From contig CAIRBF010000100.1 of assembly GCA_903876715.1 (NCBI GenBank), positions 1 through 42,774 of the forward strand: a stretch of 42,774 nt of DNA, given 5' to 3'. Under the pieces are notes generated by a model. It had not been told where the DNA came from, ran no database searches, and was given only the letters and a program-made list of their open reading frames with translations. Positions 34,877 through 42,774 of this stretch are shown here, piece after piece. Both the position numbers and the translations under genes were made by a program. The stretch comes from an uncultured beta proteobacterium. GTDB lineage: Bacteria > Pseudomonadota > Gammaproteobacteria > Burkholderiales > Burkholderiaceae_C. The first letter of the stretch is position 1; each line of letters begins with the position of its first letter.

Positions 34877-35183
34877 GCGCCTGAAAGTGCCCCCAAGAGC
34901 CGGGCGTCACCCGTCCCGGCCCCCCACGGGGGCACAGGAAGACTTGGAGCGGCCTGGCGTTTTCATGACAGCGCCACCCCAGGTCCGCCCTGAACGCCAT
35001 CCCCTCGGGCTCGCTGCGGCCTGACCGCCTCCTGGCCGTCCCCGTGCCGCAGCCGCAGCCGCCGCCTCACGGCACCGCACAGCAGCCCCTGGGAAGGGTC
35101 CGGTCCCTGGAGCATGCCCGGCGGGTGTCTGCACAATAGTGGCGCCCGATGTCCGGGCCGCCACACCTCTGCCGCCCACCGCG
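34877..35183. other. Intergenic region downstream of the ABC operon
   Basis: 307 bases. The left part holds hairpin element copy D (34887-34966). The rest is GC-rich with no credible gene; the promoter of the DUF1653-GNAT gene should be near its right end. Confidence 0.6.
34887..34966. repeat. Dispersed GC-rich hairpin element, copy D
   Basis: Outer arms GTGCCCCC (34887-34894) and GGGGGCAC (34928-34935) pair perfectly. Inner CCGGGCGTCACCCG then CCCGG forms the second stem. The second module follows as GAAGAC...GTTTTC with one G-U type mismatch. It directly follows the ABC ATPase stop. Confidence 0.75.
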
Positions 35184-35933
35184 ATGAACGACGATCTCCC
35201 AACCCTGCCGCCGACGCCCGCCGGACGTTACCGCCACTACAAGGGCGGCGAGTACGAGGTGATGGGGGCCGCACGCCACAGTGAAACGCTCGAACCGCTG
35301 GTGGTCTACCGCCCTCTATACAACGCCACAGGCTGGTGGGTGCGGCCGCATGCGATGTTCTTCGGCACCGTGCATGTCGACGGCCATGCCGTGCAGCGCT
35401 TCGCGCACCTGCGCGAAGCGGTCGCGTCCGGCTCCGGACCCGCAGCCTTCGATATCCGCGAGGATGATCTTTCGGAAGCGCCCGTGCAGGCCCTGCTGCG
35501 CCTGCACTTGGCGGGCATGCACGCGAATTCACCGCCGGGCACATCGTTCGCGCTCGACGACTCGGGACTCAGGCAGCCCGCGGTGACCGTCTGGAGCGCA
35601 TGGGCTGGCGATGCGATCGCGGGCATGGGAGCCTTGAAGACGCTCGCACCCGACTGGGGCGAGCTGAAGTCGATGCGCACCCACCCGAGCTTCCTGCGCC
35701 AGGGGGTGGGCGCACTGCTGCTCGAGCACATCATCGGCGTCGCCCGCGCGCGCGGCATGCGGCGCCTGAGCCTGGAGACCGGCACCGGCGCCGCCTTCGA
35801 GCCCGCGCTCGCGCTGTACCAGCGCCGCGGCTTCGTCGACGGCGAGGCCTTTGCCGGCTACCCGCCCGGGCCGTTCAACCGCTTCATGCACCTGGGGCTG
35901 GAGCCGGACACCGGGCACGCGACGGTGGCCTGA
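35184..35933 (+). CDS. DUF1653 domain fused to a GNAT acetyltransferase
   Basis: A 249-residue fusion. Residues about 11-75 are a DUF1653 domain (GRYRHYKGGEYEVMGAARHSE, LEPLVVYRPLYNATGWWVRP), a small domain usually found alone. Residues about 90-245 are a GNAT acetyltransferase with the acetyl-CoA loop HPSFLRQGVGALLLEHIIGVA and RRLSLETGTGAAFEPALALYQRRGF. The ATG at 35184 is chosen so that DUF1653 starts near residue 11. The linked domains suggest one protein; a frame change between them is not seen. Confidence 0.87.
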   Translation: MNDDLPTLPPTPAGRYRHYKGGEYEVMGAARHSETLEPLVVYRPLYNATGWWVRPHAMFFGTVHVDGHAVQRFAHLREAVASGSGPAAFDIREDDLSEAPVQALLRLHLAGMHANSPPGTSFALDDSGLRQPAVTVWSAWAGDAIAGMGALKTLAPDWGELKSMRTHPSFLRQGVGALLLEHIIGVARARGMRRLSLETGTGAAFEPALALYQRRGFVDGEAFAGYPPGPFNRFMHLGLEPDTGHATVA

Positions 35934-36015
35934 TCCGCGTCAGTCCGAGCCGGCGCAGCGCGCCGCAGAATGCACCGATGACCCGTCTTCGCGGGCATCG
36001 GAGAAGGGACCCCCC

Positions 36016-36210
36016 ATGACCACCAACGTCGGCGGCATCGACCGCGTGCTGCGCGCCGTCCTCGGCGTCGCGCTCGTCGCCCTGGCAGTGATGGGCACGA
36101 TCGGGCCCTGGGGCTGGATCGGCCTGGTGCCGCTGGCCACAGCGGTGCTGGGCTTCTGCCCGCTTTATGCGATGCTGGGCTTGAGCACCTGCCCGATGAA
36201 GAAGCCCTGA
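36016..36210 (+). CDS. DUF2892 small membrane protein
   Basis: A 64-residue inner-membrane protein with two hydrophobic helices (RAVLGVALVALAVMGTIGP and GLVPLATAVLGFCPLYAMLG) ending STCPMKKP, the classic DUF2892 layout. Such domains often occur beside or fused to rhodanese-like proteins such as YgaP. An AAGGGA-like site precedes the ATG. Standalone here, 82 bases after the DUF1653-GNAT gene. Confidence 0.88.
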   Translation: MTTNVGGIDRVLRAVLGVALVALAVMGTIGPWGWIGLVPLATAVLGFCPLYAMLGLSTCPMKKP

Positions 36211-36258
36211 GACCCGCCGCGCGCTCCCGCGGCTGGGCGCCGCGCCCAGCCTGGACCC

Positions 36259-37251
36259 TCAGTTGTCGATGCGCTCCAGCTTCGCGTTGTCGACGACGCG
36301 GGTCCACTTCTGGATCTCCTCGCGCACGAAGCGCTCGGTCTGCTCGGGCGTGGTCGTCACCGGCACCGCGCCCTGCTCGAGCAGCCGCGCCTGCACGTCG
36401 GGCAGGGCGAAGATCTGCCGCACCTCGGCGGAGAGCAGCTCGACGATCTCGCGCGGCGTGCCGGCGGGCGCAGCCATCGAGGTCCAGGTCGCGACCTCGA
36501 AGCCCGGGTTGCCCGATTCGACGAAGGTCGGCACCGCGGGCAGGCTGGCCAGGCGCTGGCCCGAGCCGACCGCCAGCGAGCGGATGCGGCCGGCGCGCAC
36601 GTTGGAGATGGACGCGAACACGTTGTCGAACATCACCGGCACGTGGCCGGCCATGAGGTCGTTGATCGCCGGCGCGCTGCCCTTGTAGGGCACGTGCACC
36701 ATCGACAGCCCGAGACGCTGCGCGAGCAGCTCCATCGACAGGTGCGGCGGCGTGCCGATGCCCGGGGAGGCATAGCTGATGCGGCCCGGGTTGGCCTTGA
36801 CCCACTGCACGAACTCGTCGAAGGTCTGCGCCGGCGCCCCGGGGTTCACGTTCAGCACCAGCGGCAGCACGCCGGTCAGGCTGATCTGGGCGAAGTCGCG
36901 CAGCGGGTCGTAGGGCAGGCGCTTGAACAGCGCCACGTTGGTGGCATGCGGCCCGTTGCCGGTGAGCAGCAGGGTGTAGCCGTCGGGCCGGGCGGTACGC
37001 ACCGCCTGCGTGCCCGGGATGCCCGAGGCGCCGCCGCGGTTCTCCACCACGAAGGGCTGCCCCAGGCGCTGCGTCAGGCGCTCGGCCAGCAGCCGCGCGA
37101 TGATGTCGGTGGCCCCGCCGGGGGCGAAGGGCACCACCATCTTCACCGGCTGGGCCGGGTACTTCGGCGCCTGGGCCTGGGCCCAGGGCGCGGCGGCCAG
37201 GGCCAGCGTGGCGGCCAGGCCCCGCAGCATGCGAATGCGGATGCGGTTCAT
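36259..37251 (-). CDS. Bug-family (tripartite tricarboxylate) substrate-binding receptor 1
   Basis: Periplasmic receptor of the Bug/TctC family, 330 residues, with a Sec signal peptide (about 1-27, RMLRGLAATLALAAAPWAQA). The family motifs are VPFAPGGATDIIARLLAERL, VVENRGGASGIPGTQAV and PYKGSAPAINDLMAGHV. Receptors of this family bind organic acids or aromatic carboxylates. No TctA/TctB membrane subunits lie nearby, so any transport partner is elsewhere. First of three such genes in this island. Confidence 0.92.
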   Translation of the reverse strand: MNRIRIRMLRGLAATLALAAAPWAQAQAPKYPAQPVKMVVPFAPGGATDIIARLLAERLTQRLGQPFVVENRGGASGIPGTQAVRTARPDGYTLLLTGNGPHATNVALFKRLPYDPLRDFAQISLTGVLPLVLNVNPGAPAQTFDEFVQWVKANPGRISYASPGIGTPPHLSMELLAQRLGLSMVHVPYKGSAPAINDLMAGHVPVMFDNVFASISNVRAGRIRSLAVGSGQRLASLPAVPTFVESGNPGFEVATWTSMAAPAGTPREIVELLSAEVRQIFALPDVQARLLEQGAVPVTTTPEQTERFVREEIQKWTRVVDNAKLERIDN

Positions 37252-37300
37252 CGTCTCGTCTCCTTCTTCCAGGGTCTGTCCCCGGGCGCTGGGGCAGGTG

Positions 37301-38293
37301 TCAGTCGATGCGGGCGCCCGAGGCGGCAACCACCCGGGCCCACTTGGCCGTCTCCTCGCGCACGAAGCGCTGGGCCTCGGCCGGGCTGCCGCCCATGCCT
37401 TCCATGCCGAGCTTGTCGAGCTGTTCGCGCATCTCGCGCGACTGCATCACGGTGTTGATGTCGGCGTTCAGGCGCGCGACCACCGCCGCCGGCGTGGCCG
37501 CCGGCGCGAAGATGCCGAACCACACGCCGGTCTCGAAACCCGGCACCGTGTCGGACACCGGCGGCAGCTCGGGCGCCTGGGGCGAGCGCCGTAGCGAGGA
37601 TATCGCCAGCCCGCGCAGGCGCCCGCCGCGCACCTGGGCCAGCGCGCCGGCGAGGTTCTCGAACATGAGCTGCGTGTCGCCGCCGATGACGCCGGCCACG
37701 GCCTCGGGCGCGCCGCGGTAGGGCACGTGCACCATGCGCAGGCCGGCCATCGAATTGAGCAGCTCGCCCGCCAGGTGCGTGCTCGTGCCGTTGCCGCCGC
37801 TGGAGAAGTTCAGCTTGCCCGGGTTGGCGCGCGCGTAGGCGATGAACTCGGCCATGCTTGCCGCCGGCACCGCCGGGTTGAGCATCAGGATATGGGGCGA
37901 GTTGGCCACCATCACGACGTGCGCGAAGTCGCGCTGCACGTCGTAGGGCATCTTGTCCTTGTACAGGCTCGAGTTGATGGCGTGCGAGCTGGTCGAGCCG
38001 ATCAGGATGGTGTGCCCGTCCGGCGGCGCGACGGCCACCGTCTTCGAGCCCGTGTTGCCACCGGCCCCCGCCCGGTTCTCGATGACCACCGGCTGACCCC
38101 ACATCGCCGCCAGGCGCGGCGCGAGCGCGCGCGCGATCAGGTCGCCCGCGCCGCCGGGCGTGAAGGGCACGACGAAGGTCACCCGGCGCGAGGGGAACTC
38201 GCCCGGCGCCTGCGCCAGCGCCGGTGCGCCGGTGGCGCCCAGCGCGCCGAGCGCCGCGGTGGCGCACCACTGCCTTCGGGTCCATTTCTTCAT
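37301..38293 (-). CDS. Bug-family substrate-binding receptor 2
   Basis: A 330-residue paralogue of its neighbour with a twin-arginine-like leader (KKWTRRQWCATAALGALG), unlike the Sec leader of receptor 1. It has VPFTPGGAGDLIARALAPRL, VIENRAGAGGNTGSKTV and PYRGAPEAVAGVIGGD. It lies 49 bases upstream of receptor 1 on the same strand. Ligand unknown; organic acid likely. Confidence 0.92.
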   Translation of the reverse strand: MKKWTRRQWCATAALGALGATGAPALAQAPGEFPSRRVTFVVPFTPGGAGDLIARALAPRLAAMWGQPVVIENRAGAGGNTGSKTVAVAPPDGHTILIGSTSSHAINSSLYKDKMPYDVQRDFAHVVMVANSPHILMLNPAVPAASMAEFIAYARANPGKLNFSSGGNGTSTHLAGELLNSMAGLRMVHVPYRGAPEAVAGVIGGDTQLMFENLAGALAQVRGGRLRGLAISSLRRSPQAPELPPVSDTVPGFETGVWFGIFAPAATPAAVVARLNADINTVMQSREMREQLDKLGMEGMGGSPAEAQRFVREETAKWARVVAASGARID

Positions 38294-38372
38294 CGTCTTG
38301 TCTCCTCGGGTATCGGTCTTGTGGGTTGCGTGGTCAGCCCGGCCGTCGCCATGTCGGGCTGCGGTGGCGCGC

Positions 38373-39251
38373 TCAGAACGGCACGTCGCCCTCGACGGTG
38401 GTGCGCCGCATCAGGCGCCGGTGGCGGTTGTCGAACTCGGTGGCGCGGTGCATCGTCGAGCGGTTGTCCCAGAACACCAGGTCGCGCGGGCGCCACTTGT
38501 GGCGGTAGACGAACTGCGGCTGCGTGGCGAACTGGCTGACCTCGACGACCAGGCGGCGCCCCGCCTCCTCGTCCATGCCCTCGACCGTGCGCGTGAGGCC
38601 CTCGCTGAGGTAGACGGCCTTGCGCCCGCTGACCGGGTGCGTGCGCAGCGCCGGGTGCGCCACGGGCGGGGCCTTGGCCTTCTCGTCCTCGGTCAGCGGC
38701 GGGCGGTGCGAGAGGTAGTTGGCGTAGTGCCAGGCGTAGTCGTGCACGCCGCGCGAGCGCGCCAGCAGCGCGTGCAGGGAGGCCGGCAGCGCGTCGTGCG
38801 CAGCGAACATGCTCGCGAACTCGGTGTCGGCCCCCTCGGGCGGGCATTCCACGCCGTACAGCATCGAGCCCAGCATCGGGCGCGGGAAGTAGGACATGTC
38901 GGAATGCCAGACCATGCCGGCCCGGTCGGCACCGATCATCTCGCCCTTCTCGTTGCGCACGTTGGAGATGTAGGTGACCTCGGGGTAGTCCTCCACCGAG
39001 AAGCGCTTGACGAGGTGCCCGACCAGGCGCCCGAAGCGCGCGGAGAAGTCCACGTGCATGGCCGGGGGCAGGTCCTGGTCGCGGAAGACGAGCACGCTGT
39101 GCGTCACGAGGGCGTCGTTGATGTCCTCGAACTCGGCCTGGCTGATCGGGCGCGAGAGATCCACGTTCTCGACCTCGGCGCCGATGTGTTCGGTCAGCGG
39201 GCGGACGCGGATGCCCGAGCGGGCGCTGGCGGTGGCTGCAGGGGTGGGCAT
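38373..39251 (-). CDS. TauD/TfdA-family 2-oxoglutarate-dependent dioxygenase
   Basis: Non-haem Fe(II)/2-oxoglutarate oxygenase of 292 residues. The iron triad is H116-x-D118 (VWHSDMSY) and H268 (STMHRATEF), and the 2-oxoglutarate arginine is near 279-283 (RRLMRRTT). The family cleaves taurine, 2,4-D or other ethers and sulfonates. Here it sits between two Bug receptors on the same strand, suggesting it oxidises the imported acid. The substrate is not known. Confidence 0.93.
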   Translation of the reverse strand: MPTPAATASARSGIRVRPLTEHIGAEVENVDLSRPISQAEFEDINDALVTHSVLVFRDQDLPPAMHVDFSARFGRLVGHLVKRFSVEDYPEVTYISNVRNEKGEMIGADRAGMVWHSDMSYFPRPMLGSMLYGVECPPEGADTEFASMFAAHDALPASLHALLARSRGVHDYAWHYANYLSHRPPLTEDEKAKAPPVAHPALRTHPVSGRKAVYLSEGLTRTVEGMDEEAGRRLVVEVSQFATQPQFVYRHKWRPRDLVFWDNRSTMHRATEFDNRHRRLMRRTTVEGDVPF

Positions 39252-39414
39252 GGTGTGGTTCGGGGGCGGTGGGTTGCGGGGCAGGGCGGCGGGTGCGCGG
39301 GCCAGGGGCTGTCGCGGGATTAGCGGTGGGGACGGGCGCGCATCGGCTGGGCCTGGTCAGTCTGTCATTGCATGTACCGGCGGCGGGCCGGCGCGCCCGC
39401 CGTGCCAGGCGTGC

Positions 39415-40386
39415 TCAGTCGGCCACCACGCCGGCCGCCTTGACCACGGCGTCCCACTTCGCGCGTTCGCGCGCGAGGAACTCGCGGAACTCGCCCGGCG
39501 TGGAGGTCACGGCGCGCATGCCCAGTTCGCCCAGTTTGGTGGCGACCGCCGGGTCGCCCATGGTCTTGACGATGGCGGCGTTGAGCTGCTCGACGAGGGC
39601 GGGCGGGGTGCGCGCAGGGGCCATCACCCCGAGCCAGGACGCGACGTCGAAGCCGGGCAGGCCCGCCTCGGCGATGGTCGGCACCTCGGGCAGCAGCGGG
39701 TCGCGCGCGCTGCCGGCCACGGCCAGCACCTTCAGCCGGCCGGCGCGCACCAGTTGCAGCACCGAGGGCACGTCGGGCAGGCCGACCTGGACCTCGCCGC
39801 CAACGATCGCGGTGACGAGCTGGCCGCTGCTCTTGTAGGGGATGTGCTTGATCTCGAGCCCTGCGGCCCGGTTCATCAACTCCATGCCCAGGTGCAGCAT
39901 GCTGCCGTTGCCGGCCGAGCCGTAGTTCAGCTCCCCCGGGCGCGAGCGCGCCAGGCGCAGGAAGTCCTGGAAGGAGGCGGCCGGGAAGGCTGGGGCGGCG
40001 ACGAGCGCGAAATTGCCTACCGCCACGCGCGAGACGGGCACGAGGTCGCGGTCGGAGTCGTAGGGCAGGCGTCGGTACATGCTGGGGCTGACGGCGAGTG
40101 TGCCCACCGTGCCCATCAGCAGCGTGTAGCCGTCCGCGACAGCCGTGGCGACGGCCTGCGAGCCCAGCGTGCCACCGGCACCGCCGCGGTTCTCCACCAC
40201 CATGGCTTGGCCGAGATGGGGGGCGATCCGCTCGGCCAGCACGCGCGCGGCAATGTCCGTGGCGCCGCCCGGGGCCAGCGGCACAACCAGCCGGACCGGC
40301 CTGGCCGGGAAGCCCTGGGCCCGGGAGCCGCCCGCCGCCAGCAGGCTGGCGGCGGCGGCGAGCAAGGTGGCGCGTCTCGTGTTCAT
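39415..40386 (-). CDS. Bug-family substrate-binding receptor 3
   Basis: A 323-residue Bug/TctC receptor with a signal peptide (about 1-23, TRRATLLAAAASLLAAGGSRA), again with an Arg-Arg pair. It has VPLAPGGATDIAARVLAERI, VVENRGGAGGTLGSQAVA and PYKSSGQLVTAIVGGE. It stands 87 bases downstream of the DapA-like gene on the same strand. It likely serves that enzyme's pathway; no membrane subunits are linked. Confidence 0.92.
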   Translation of the reverse strand: MNTRRATLLAAAASLLAAGGSRAQGFPARPVRLVVPLAPGGATDIAARVLAERIAPHLGQAMVVENRGGAGGTLGSQAVATAVADGYTLLMGTVGTLAVSPSMYRRLPYDSDRDLVPVSRVAVGNFALVAAPAFPAASFQDFLRLARSRPGELNYGSAGNGSMLHLGMELMNRAAGLEIKHIPYKSSGQLVTAIVGGEVQVGLPDVPSVLQLVRAGRLKVLAVAGSARDPLLPEVPTIAEAGLPGFDVASWLGVMAPARTPPALVEQLNAAIVKTMGDPAVATKLGELGMRAVTSTPGEFREFLARERAKWDAVVKAAGVVAD

Positions 40387-40473
40387 CGGGTCTCCTTTGT
40401 CATGGCGCAGTTGGCACCTCGGGTGACGATGCTCCGGGGCTGATCTCGGCTCCTCGGCCTGCCGGAACCTTGC

Positions 40474-41370
40474 TCAGGTCAGATGCCGGAAGCGGTCCAG
40501 CGTGGCCCGCACACGAGCCTCGGCCTGGGCGTCCAGCGGCTTCAGCGGGCGCCGCGGCAGGCCGATGTCGATGCCCCAGCGGTACTTGATCGCGGCGTGG
40601 TAGAAGGCCACGGGGATGCCGGTGCCGGTCAGGTGCCGCAGCTCGTTGGCCTCCTGCTGCAGCGCGACGGCGCGCTTGTTGTCGCCGGCCGCCGCGGCGT
40701 CGAAGATCGCGTTCACCAGCCCCGGGAACAGGTTGGACATGCCCGACACGCAGCCCTGCCCGCCCGCCGACAGGCAGGGGTAGAGCATGGTCTGCGAGCC
40801 CACCAGGAAGACGAAATCCGGGTCCTTGACCGCGGCGATGCAGTTGTAGAAGAGCTGGATACTGGTGCTCGAGTCCTTCAGGCCGCGCAGGCCGTAGGCG
40901 GCGAGCTCGCCCACCTGCTCGCCGGTGACGCAGTAGTTCGTGTACTTCGGGTTGTTGTAAAGGTAGACGGGGATGTCGCGCCCGACAGCGTCGATCAGGG
41001 CCTTGAAGTGGTCATTGATGAGCTGCGGGCCGTGCAGGTAGTAGTAGGGCGTCAGGCTGGCTGCGCCGTGCGCGCCGATGCTCGCGGCGTGGCGTGCGCG
41101 CTCGATCGTGATGTCGGTGGAGGGGTGGCCGACATGCACGATCACGGTCGTGCTCTTGCCCTGGCACTCCTTCATCACGGTCTCGGCCACGAGACGGCAC
41201 TGGTCTTCGCGCATCAGCGGCTGGGAGCCGTAGGAGCCGCAGACGTAGAAGCCCTGCACGCGCGGCTGCAGCCACTGCACGAAGGCGCGCAGCTTGCCCA
41301 CGTCGACCTCGCCGCGCTCGTCAAAGGGGGTGATCAGCGCCGGCATCGCGCCGTGGAACTTCTTGTTCAT
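40474..41370 (-). CDS. DapA/NAL-superfamily class I lyase/aldolase
   Basis: Schiff-base (beta/alpha)8 enzyme of 298 residues that handles pyruvate or 2-keto acids. K165 (GLRGLKDSS) is the Schiff-base lysine and Y138 (VYLYNNP) the partner tyrosine. The motif normally GTTGE (DapA) or GSTGE (NanA) is GSYGSQP here (45-51), so it is neither a standard dihydrodipicolinate synthase nor sialate lyase; a sugar-acid aldolase or dehydratase is likely. The gene is divergent from the MarR regulator, with the 18-bp palindrome between. Confidence 0.87.
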   Translation of the reverse strand: MNKKFHGAMPALITPFDERGEVDVGKLRAFVQWLQPRVQGFYVCGSYGSQPLMREDQCRLVAETVMKECQGKSTTVIVHVGHPSTDITIERARHAASIGAHGAASLTPYYYLHGPQLINDHFKALIDAVGRDIPVYLYNNPKYTNYCVTGEQVGELAAYGLRGLKDSSTSIQLFYNCIAAVKDPDFVFLVGSQTMLYPCLSAGGQGCVSGMSNLFPGLVNAIFDAAAAGDNKRAVALQQEANELRHLTGTGIPVAFYHAAIKYRWGIDIGLPRRPLKPLDAQAEARVRATLDRFRHLT

Positions 41371-41442
41371 CGAGGGGAGGCTCCTGGGTGGGGATCGGTG
41401 CCGGCGCCGGCGTCATCGGTGAGGGTGAAGGGCCCGGACATT

Positions 41443-41460
41443 TAGATGTTGCTACATCTA
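41443..41460. promoter_or_regulatory. 18-bp palindrome, probable MarR operator
   Basis: TAGATGTTGCTACATCTA has perfect 7-bp arms around TGCT. It lies in the 207-base divergent region between the DapA-like and MarR genes, in an AT-rich patch. MarR proteins bind such sites as dimers. Binding by the adjacent regulator is inferred. Confidence 0.75.
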
Positions 41461-41577
41461 TTTACGGGCGTCAAGCGGTAAAGCCCCGAGGGTTTTCCCA
41501 TGGGCCCCAGTTCACAATCCGAACCCAACCGGGGCGCAGAGTGCTGCGGCCGCCTCCCCAAGGAAAGCTCACAAGCG

Positions 41578-42093
41578 ATGGATCCCGACTCGCAGGCCCG
41601 GGCCGCGTACCCGCGGATCCGACTCGCGTACTTCAACAAGCTGGTCAATCTGGTGATGAGCCGCCAGTTCCAGTCCCGCGGTGTGGACGTGACGCGTGAG
41701 CAGGAGGCCATCCTGCGCGAGCTTGCACAGGATGACGGCTGCAACCAGGCCGAGCTCGCGCAGCGCACCGGTCAGGATCGCAACAACCTTTCGCGCACGC
41801 TGGCCATCCTCGAATCCAAGCAGCTGATCACGCGCGACGTCAGCCCCGACGACAAGCGCCACAGCGTCGTGCGTCTGACACCGACGGGTCGGGGCATGCA
41901 GCAGCAGGCGCTGCAGGCGGTGGATGGCTACCGCGCCGCCCTCTACGCCGGCTTCACGCCGCAGGAGATCGATGACTTCGCGCGCGCGGTGGGGCGTCTC
42001 ACCGCAAACCTGGAGGCCTTCCTCGAAGCCTCGGACTCACCACCTCGCGCACCTTCAGATGAACGCCATGCCCGACCTCGTGACCTTCGGTGA
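41578..42093 (+). CDS. MarR-family transcriptional regulator
   Basis: A 171-residue winged-helix regulator. The recognition region is LAQRTGQDRNNLSRTLAILESKQLITRDVSPDDKRHSVVRLT, with the wing motif SPDDKRHS. It probably responds to a small acid of the island's pathway. The ATG at 41578 is chosen; the upstream frame is not family-like. The next gene, a PfkB kinase, starts inside its 3' end, so the two are likely co-translated. Confidence 0.92.
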   Translation: MDPDSQARAAYPRIRLAYFNKLVNLVMSRQFQSRGVDVTREQEAILRELAQDDGCNQAELAQRTGQDRNNLSRTLAILESKQLITRDVSPDDKRHSVVRLTPTGRGMQQQALQAVDGYRAALYAGFTPQEIDDFARAVGRLTANLEAFLEASDSPPRAPSDERHARPRDLR

Positions 42094-42774
42094 GACCAGC
42101 GCCGTCTTCGTCGCCCGCGACGTGGGCCGCATGCGCTACTGCCGCGACTACACCCTGCGGCCGGGCGGCGCCGAGGCCACGGTGGCGGTGGGGGTGCAGC
42201 GCCTGGGCTTCGGCGCGGCCTGGATGAGCGCGCTCGGTGACGACGAGATGGGCCACTACCTGCGCGGCCTCGTGGCCGCAGAGGGGGTGGACGTCTCACG
42301 CGTACAGATGCTCGCGGGCTGCCCGACGGCGGTCTTCCTGCGCGAGCGCCTGCCCGGCGGCGACGCGCGCCACTTCTACTACCGCAAAGGCTCGGCCTTC
42401 TCGTCCTACGGTCCGGAGCGGCTCGACGAGGCCTTCATCGCCTCGGCGCGCCGCCTGCACCTGACTGGCATCAGCCCGGCGCTGTCGCCGGCCTGCGACG
42501 CCGCCTGCTGGCGCGCGGTGGAGATCGCGCGCGCGCACGGCGTGCAGGTCTCCTTCGACCCGAACGTGCGGCTGGCCCTGTGGACAGCCGCCCAGGCCCG
42601 CGCCGGCCTGGCCCGCTACTTCGAGGCTGCCGACCTAGTGCTGCCCGGGCTGGAGGACCTGCAGATGCTCTACGGTGACGCGAGCGCCGAAGCCGCGCTG
42701 ACCCGGCTGCAGGCGCTGGGCTGCCGCAATGCGGTGTTGAAGGCCGGCGCGCAGGACGTGCACGTGCTGCACGA
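42059..42774 (+). CDS. PfkB-family sugar (acid) kinase, partial at right edge
   Basis: N-terminal 238 residues of a PfkB kinase; the C-terminus and catalytic GAGD lie beyond the window. PDLVTFGETSAVFVARDVG, the Gly-rich LRPGGAEATVAVGVQRLG, YYRKGSAFSS and VSFDPNVRLALW resemble 2-keto-3-deoxygluconate kinases (KdgK). ATG 42059 or 42068 are both in frame; either overlaps the marR 3' end by 26-35 bases. With the DapA-like gene it suggests sugar-acid catabolism. Confidence 0.88.
   Translation, partial: MNAMPDLVTFGETSAVFVARDVGRMRYCRDYTLRPGGAEATVAVGVQRLGFGAAWMSALGDDEMGHYLRGLVAAEGVDVSRVQMLAGCPTAVFLRERLPGGDARHFYYRKGSAFSSYGPERLDEAFIASARRLHLTGISPALSPACDAACWRAVEIARAHGVQVSFDPNVRLALWTAAQARAGLARYFEAADLVLPGLEDLQMLYGDASAEAALTRLQALGCRNAVLKAGAQDVHVLH

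Overview
The window is about 42.8 kb of very GC-rich, tightly packed bacterial DNA. The mnmG-rsmG-parA-parB block with parS sites, the three Bug-type (tripartite tricarboxylate receptor) proteins, the HiPIP and the type of dispersed repeats point to a betaproteobacterium of the order Burkholderiales (Rubrivivax/Leptothrix/Comamonas-like lineages). That is inferred from gene content; no 16S rRNA is present. No tRNA, rRNA, CRISPR array or intact insertion sequence was found.

Layout. (1) 1-4660, minus strand: an arsenic resistance cluster arsR-arsI, then a GAPDH-arsJ-arsC-acr3 operon that runs off the left edge. It covers inorganic arsenite and arsenate, methylarsenite and the arseno-phosphoglycerate route. 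(2) 4790-12343: an overlapping M48 peptidase/DUF898 membrane pair, divergent pyrE and xth, a HiPIP, a DUF1330 protein, an RraA-like aldolase and a large unrecognised protein. (3) 12764-16521: psuK-psuG for pseudouridine breakdown, then 4-hydroxyphenylpyruvate dioxygenase with a divergent Lrp/AsnC regulator. (4) 16646-20927: an ammonium transporter behind a sigma-54-type promoter, an alpha/beta hydrolase, a TauE/SafE permease and an MFS permease. (5) 20938-30825: a probable origin-proximal block, read leftward as mnmG, rsmG, a lipocalin, lysE, parA, a GNAT gene, (argC on the other strand), parB and a formate/nitrite-type channel. Three parS sites lie inside rsmG and mnmG. (6) 31042-36210: a tautomerase, a YkgJ-type cysteine-cluster protein, a complete polar amino acid ABC importer, a DUF1653-GNAT fusion and a DUF2892 protein. 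(7) 36259-42774: a catabolic-looking island with three Bug receptors, a TauD-type dioxygenase, a DapA-family lyase/aldolase, a MarR regulator with an 18-bp palindrome in its divergent promoter, and a PfkB sugar kinase cut by the right edge.

The most notable non-coding content is four related GC-rich hairpin elements, two copies of a roughly 140-150 bp element with 19-bp terminal inverted repeats (MITE-like), a third inverted repeat built on CTTCGACAAGCTCAG, a perfect 17-bp-arm hairpin at 10141-10178, and the parS set. The 904-bp gap between mnmG and rsmG is a sink for these repeats. The best candidates for something not yet described are the regulation of the two arsenic transcription units by a shared motif, the substrate of the right-hand Bug/TauD/DapA-like/PfkB island, and the 454-residue unknown protein at 10979-12343.
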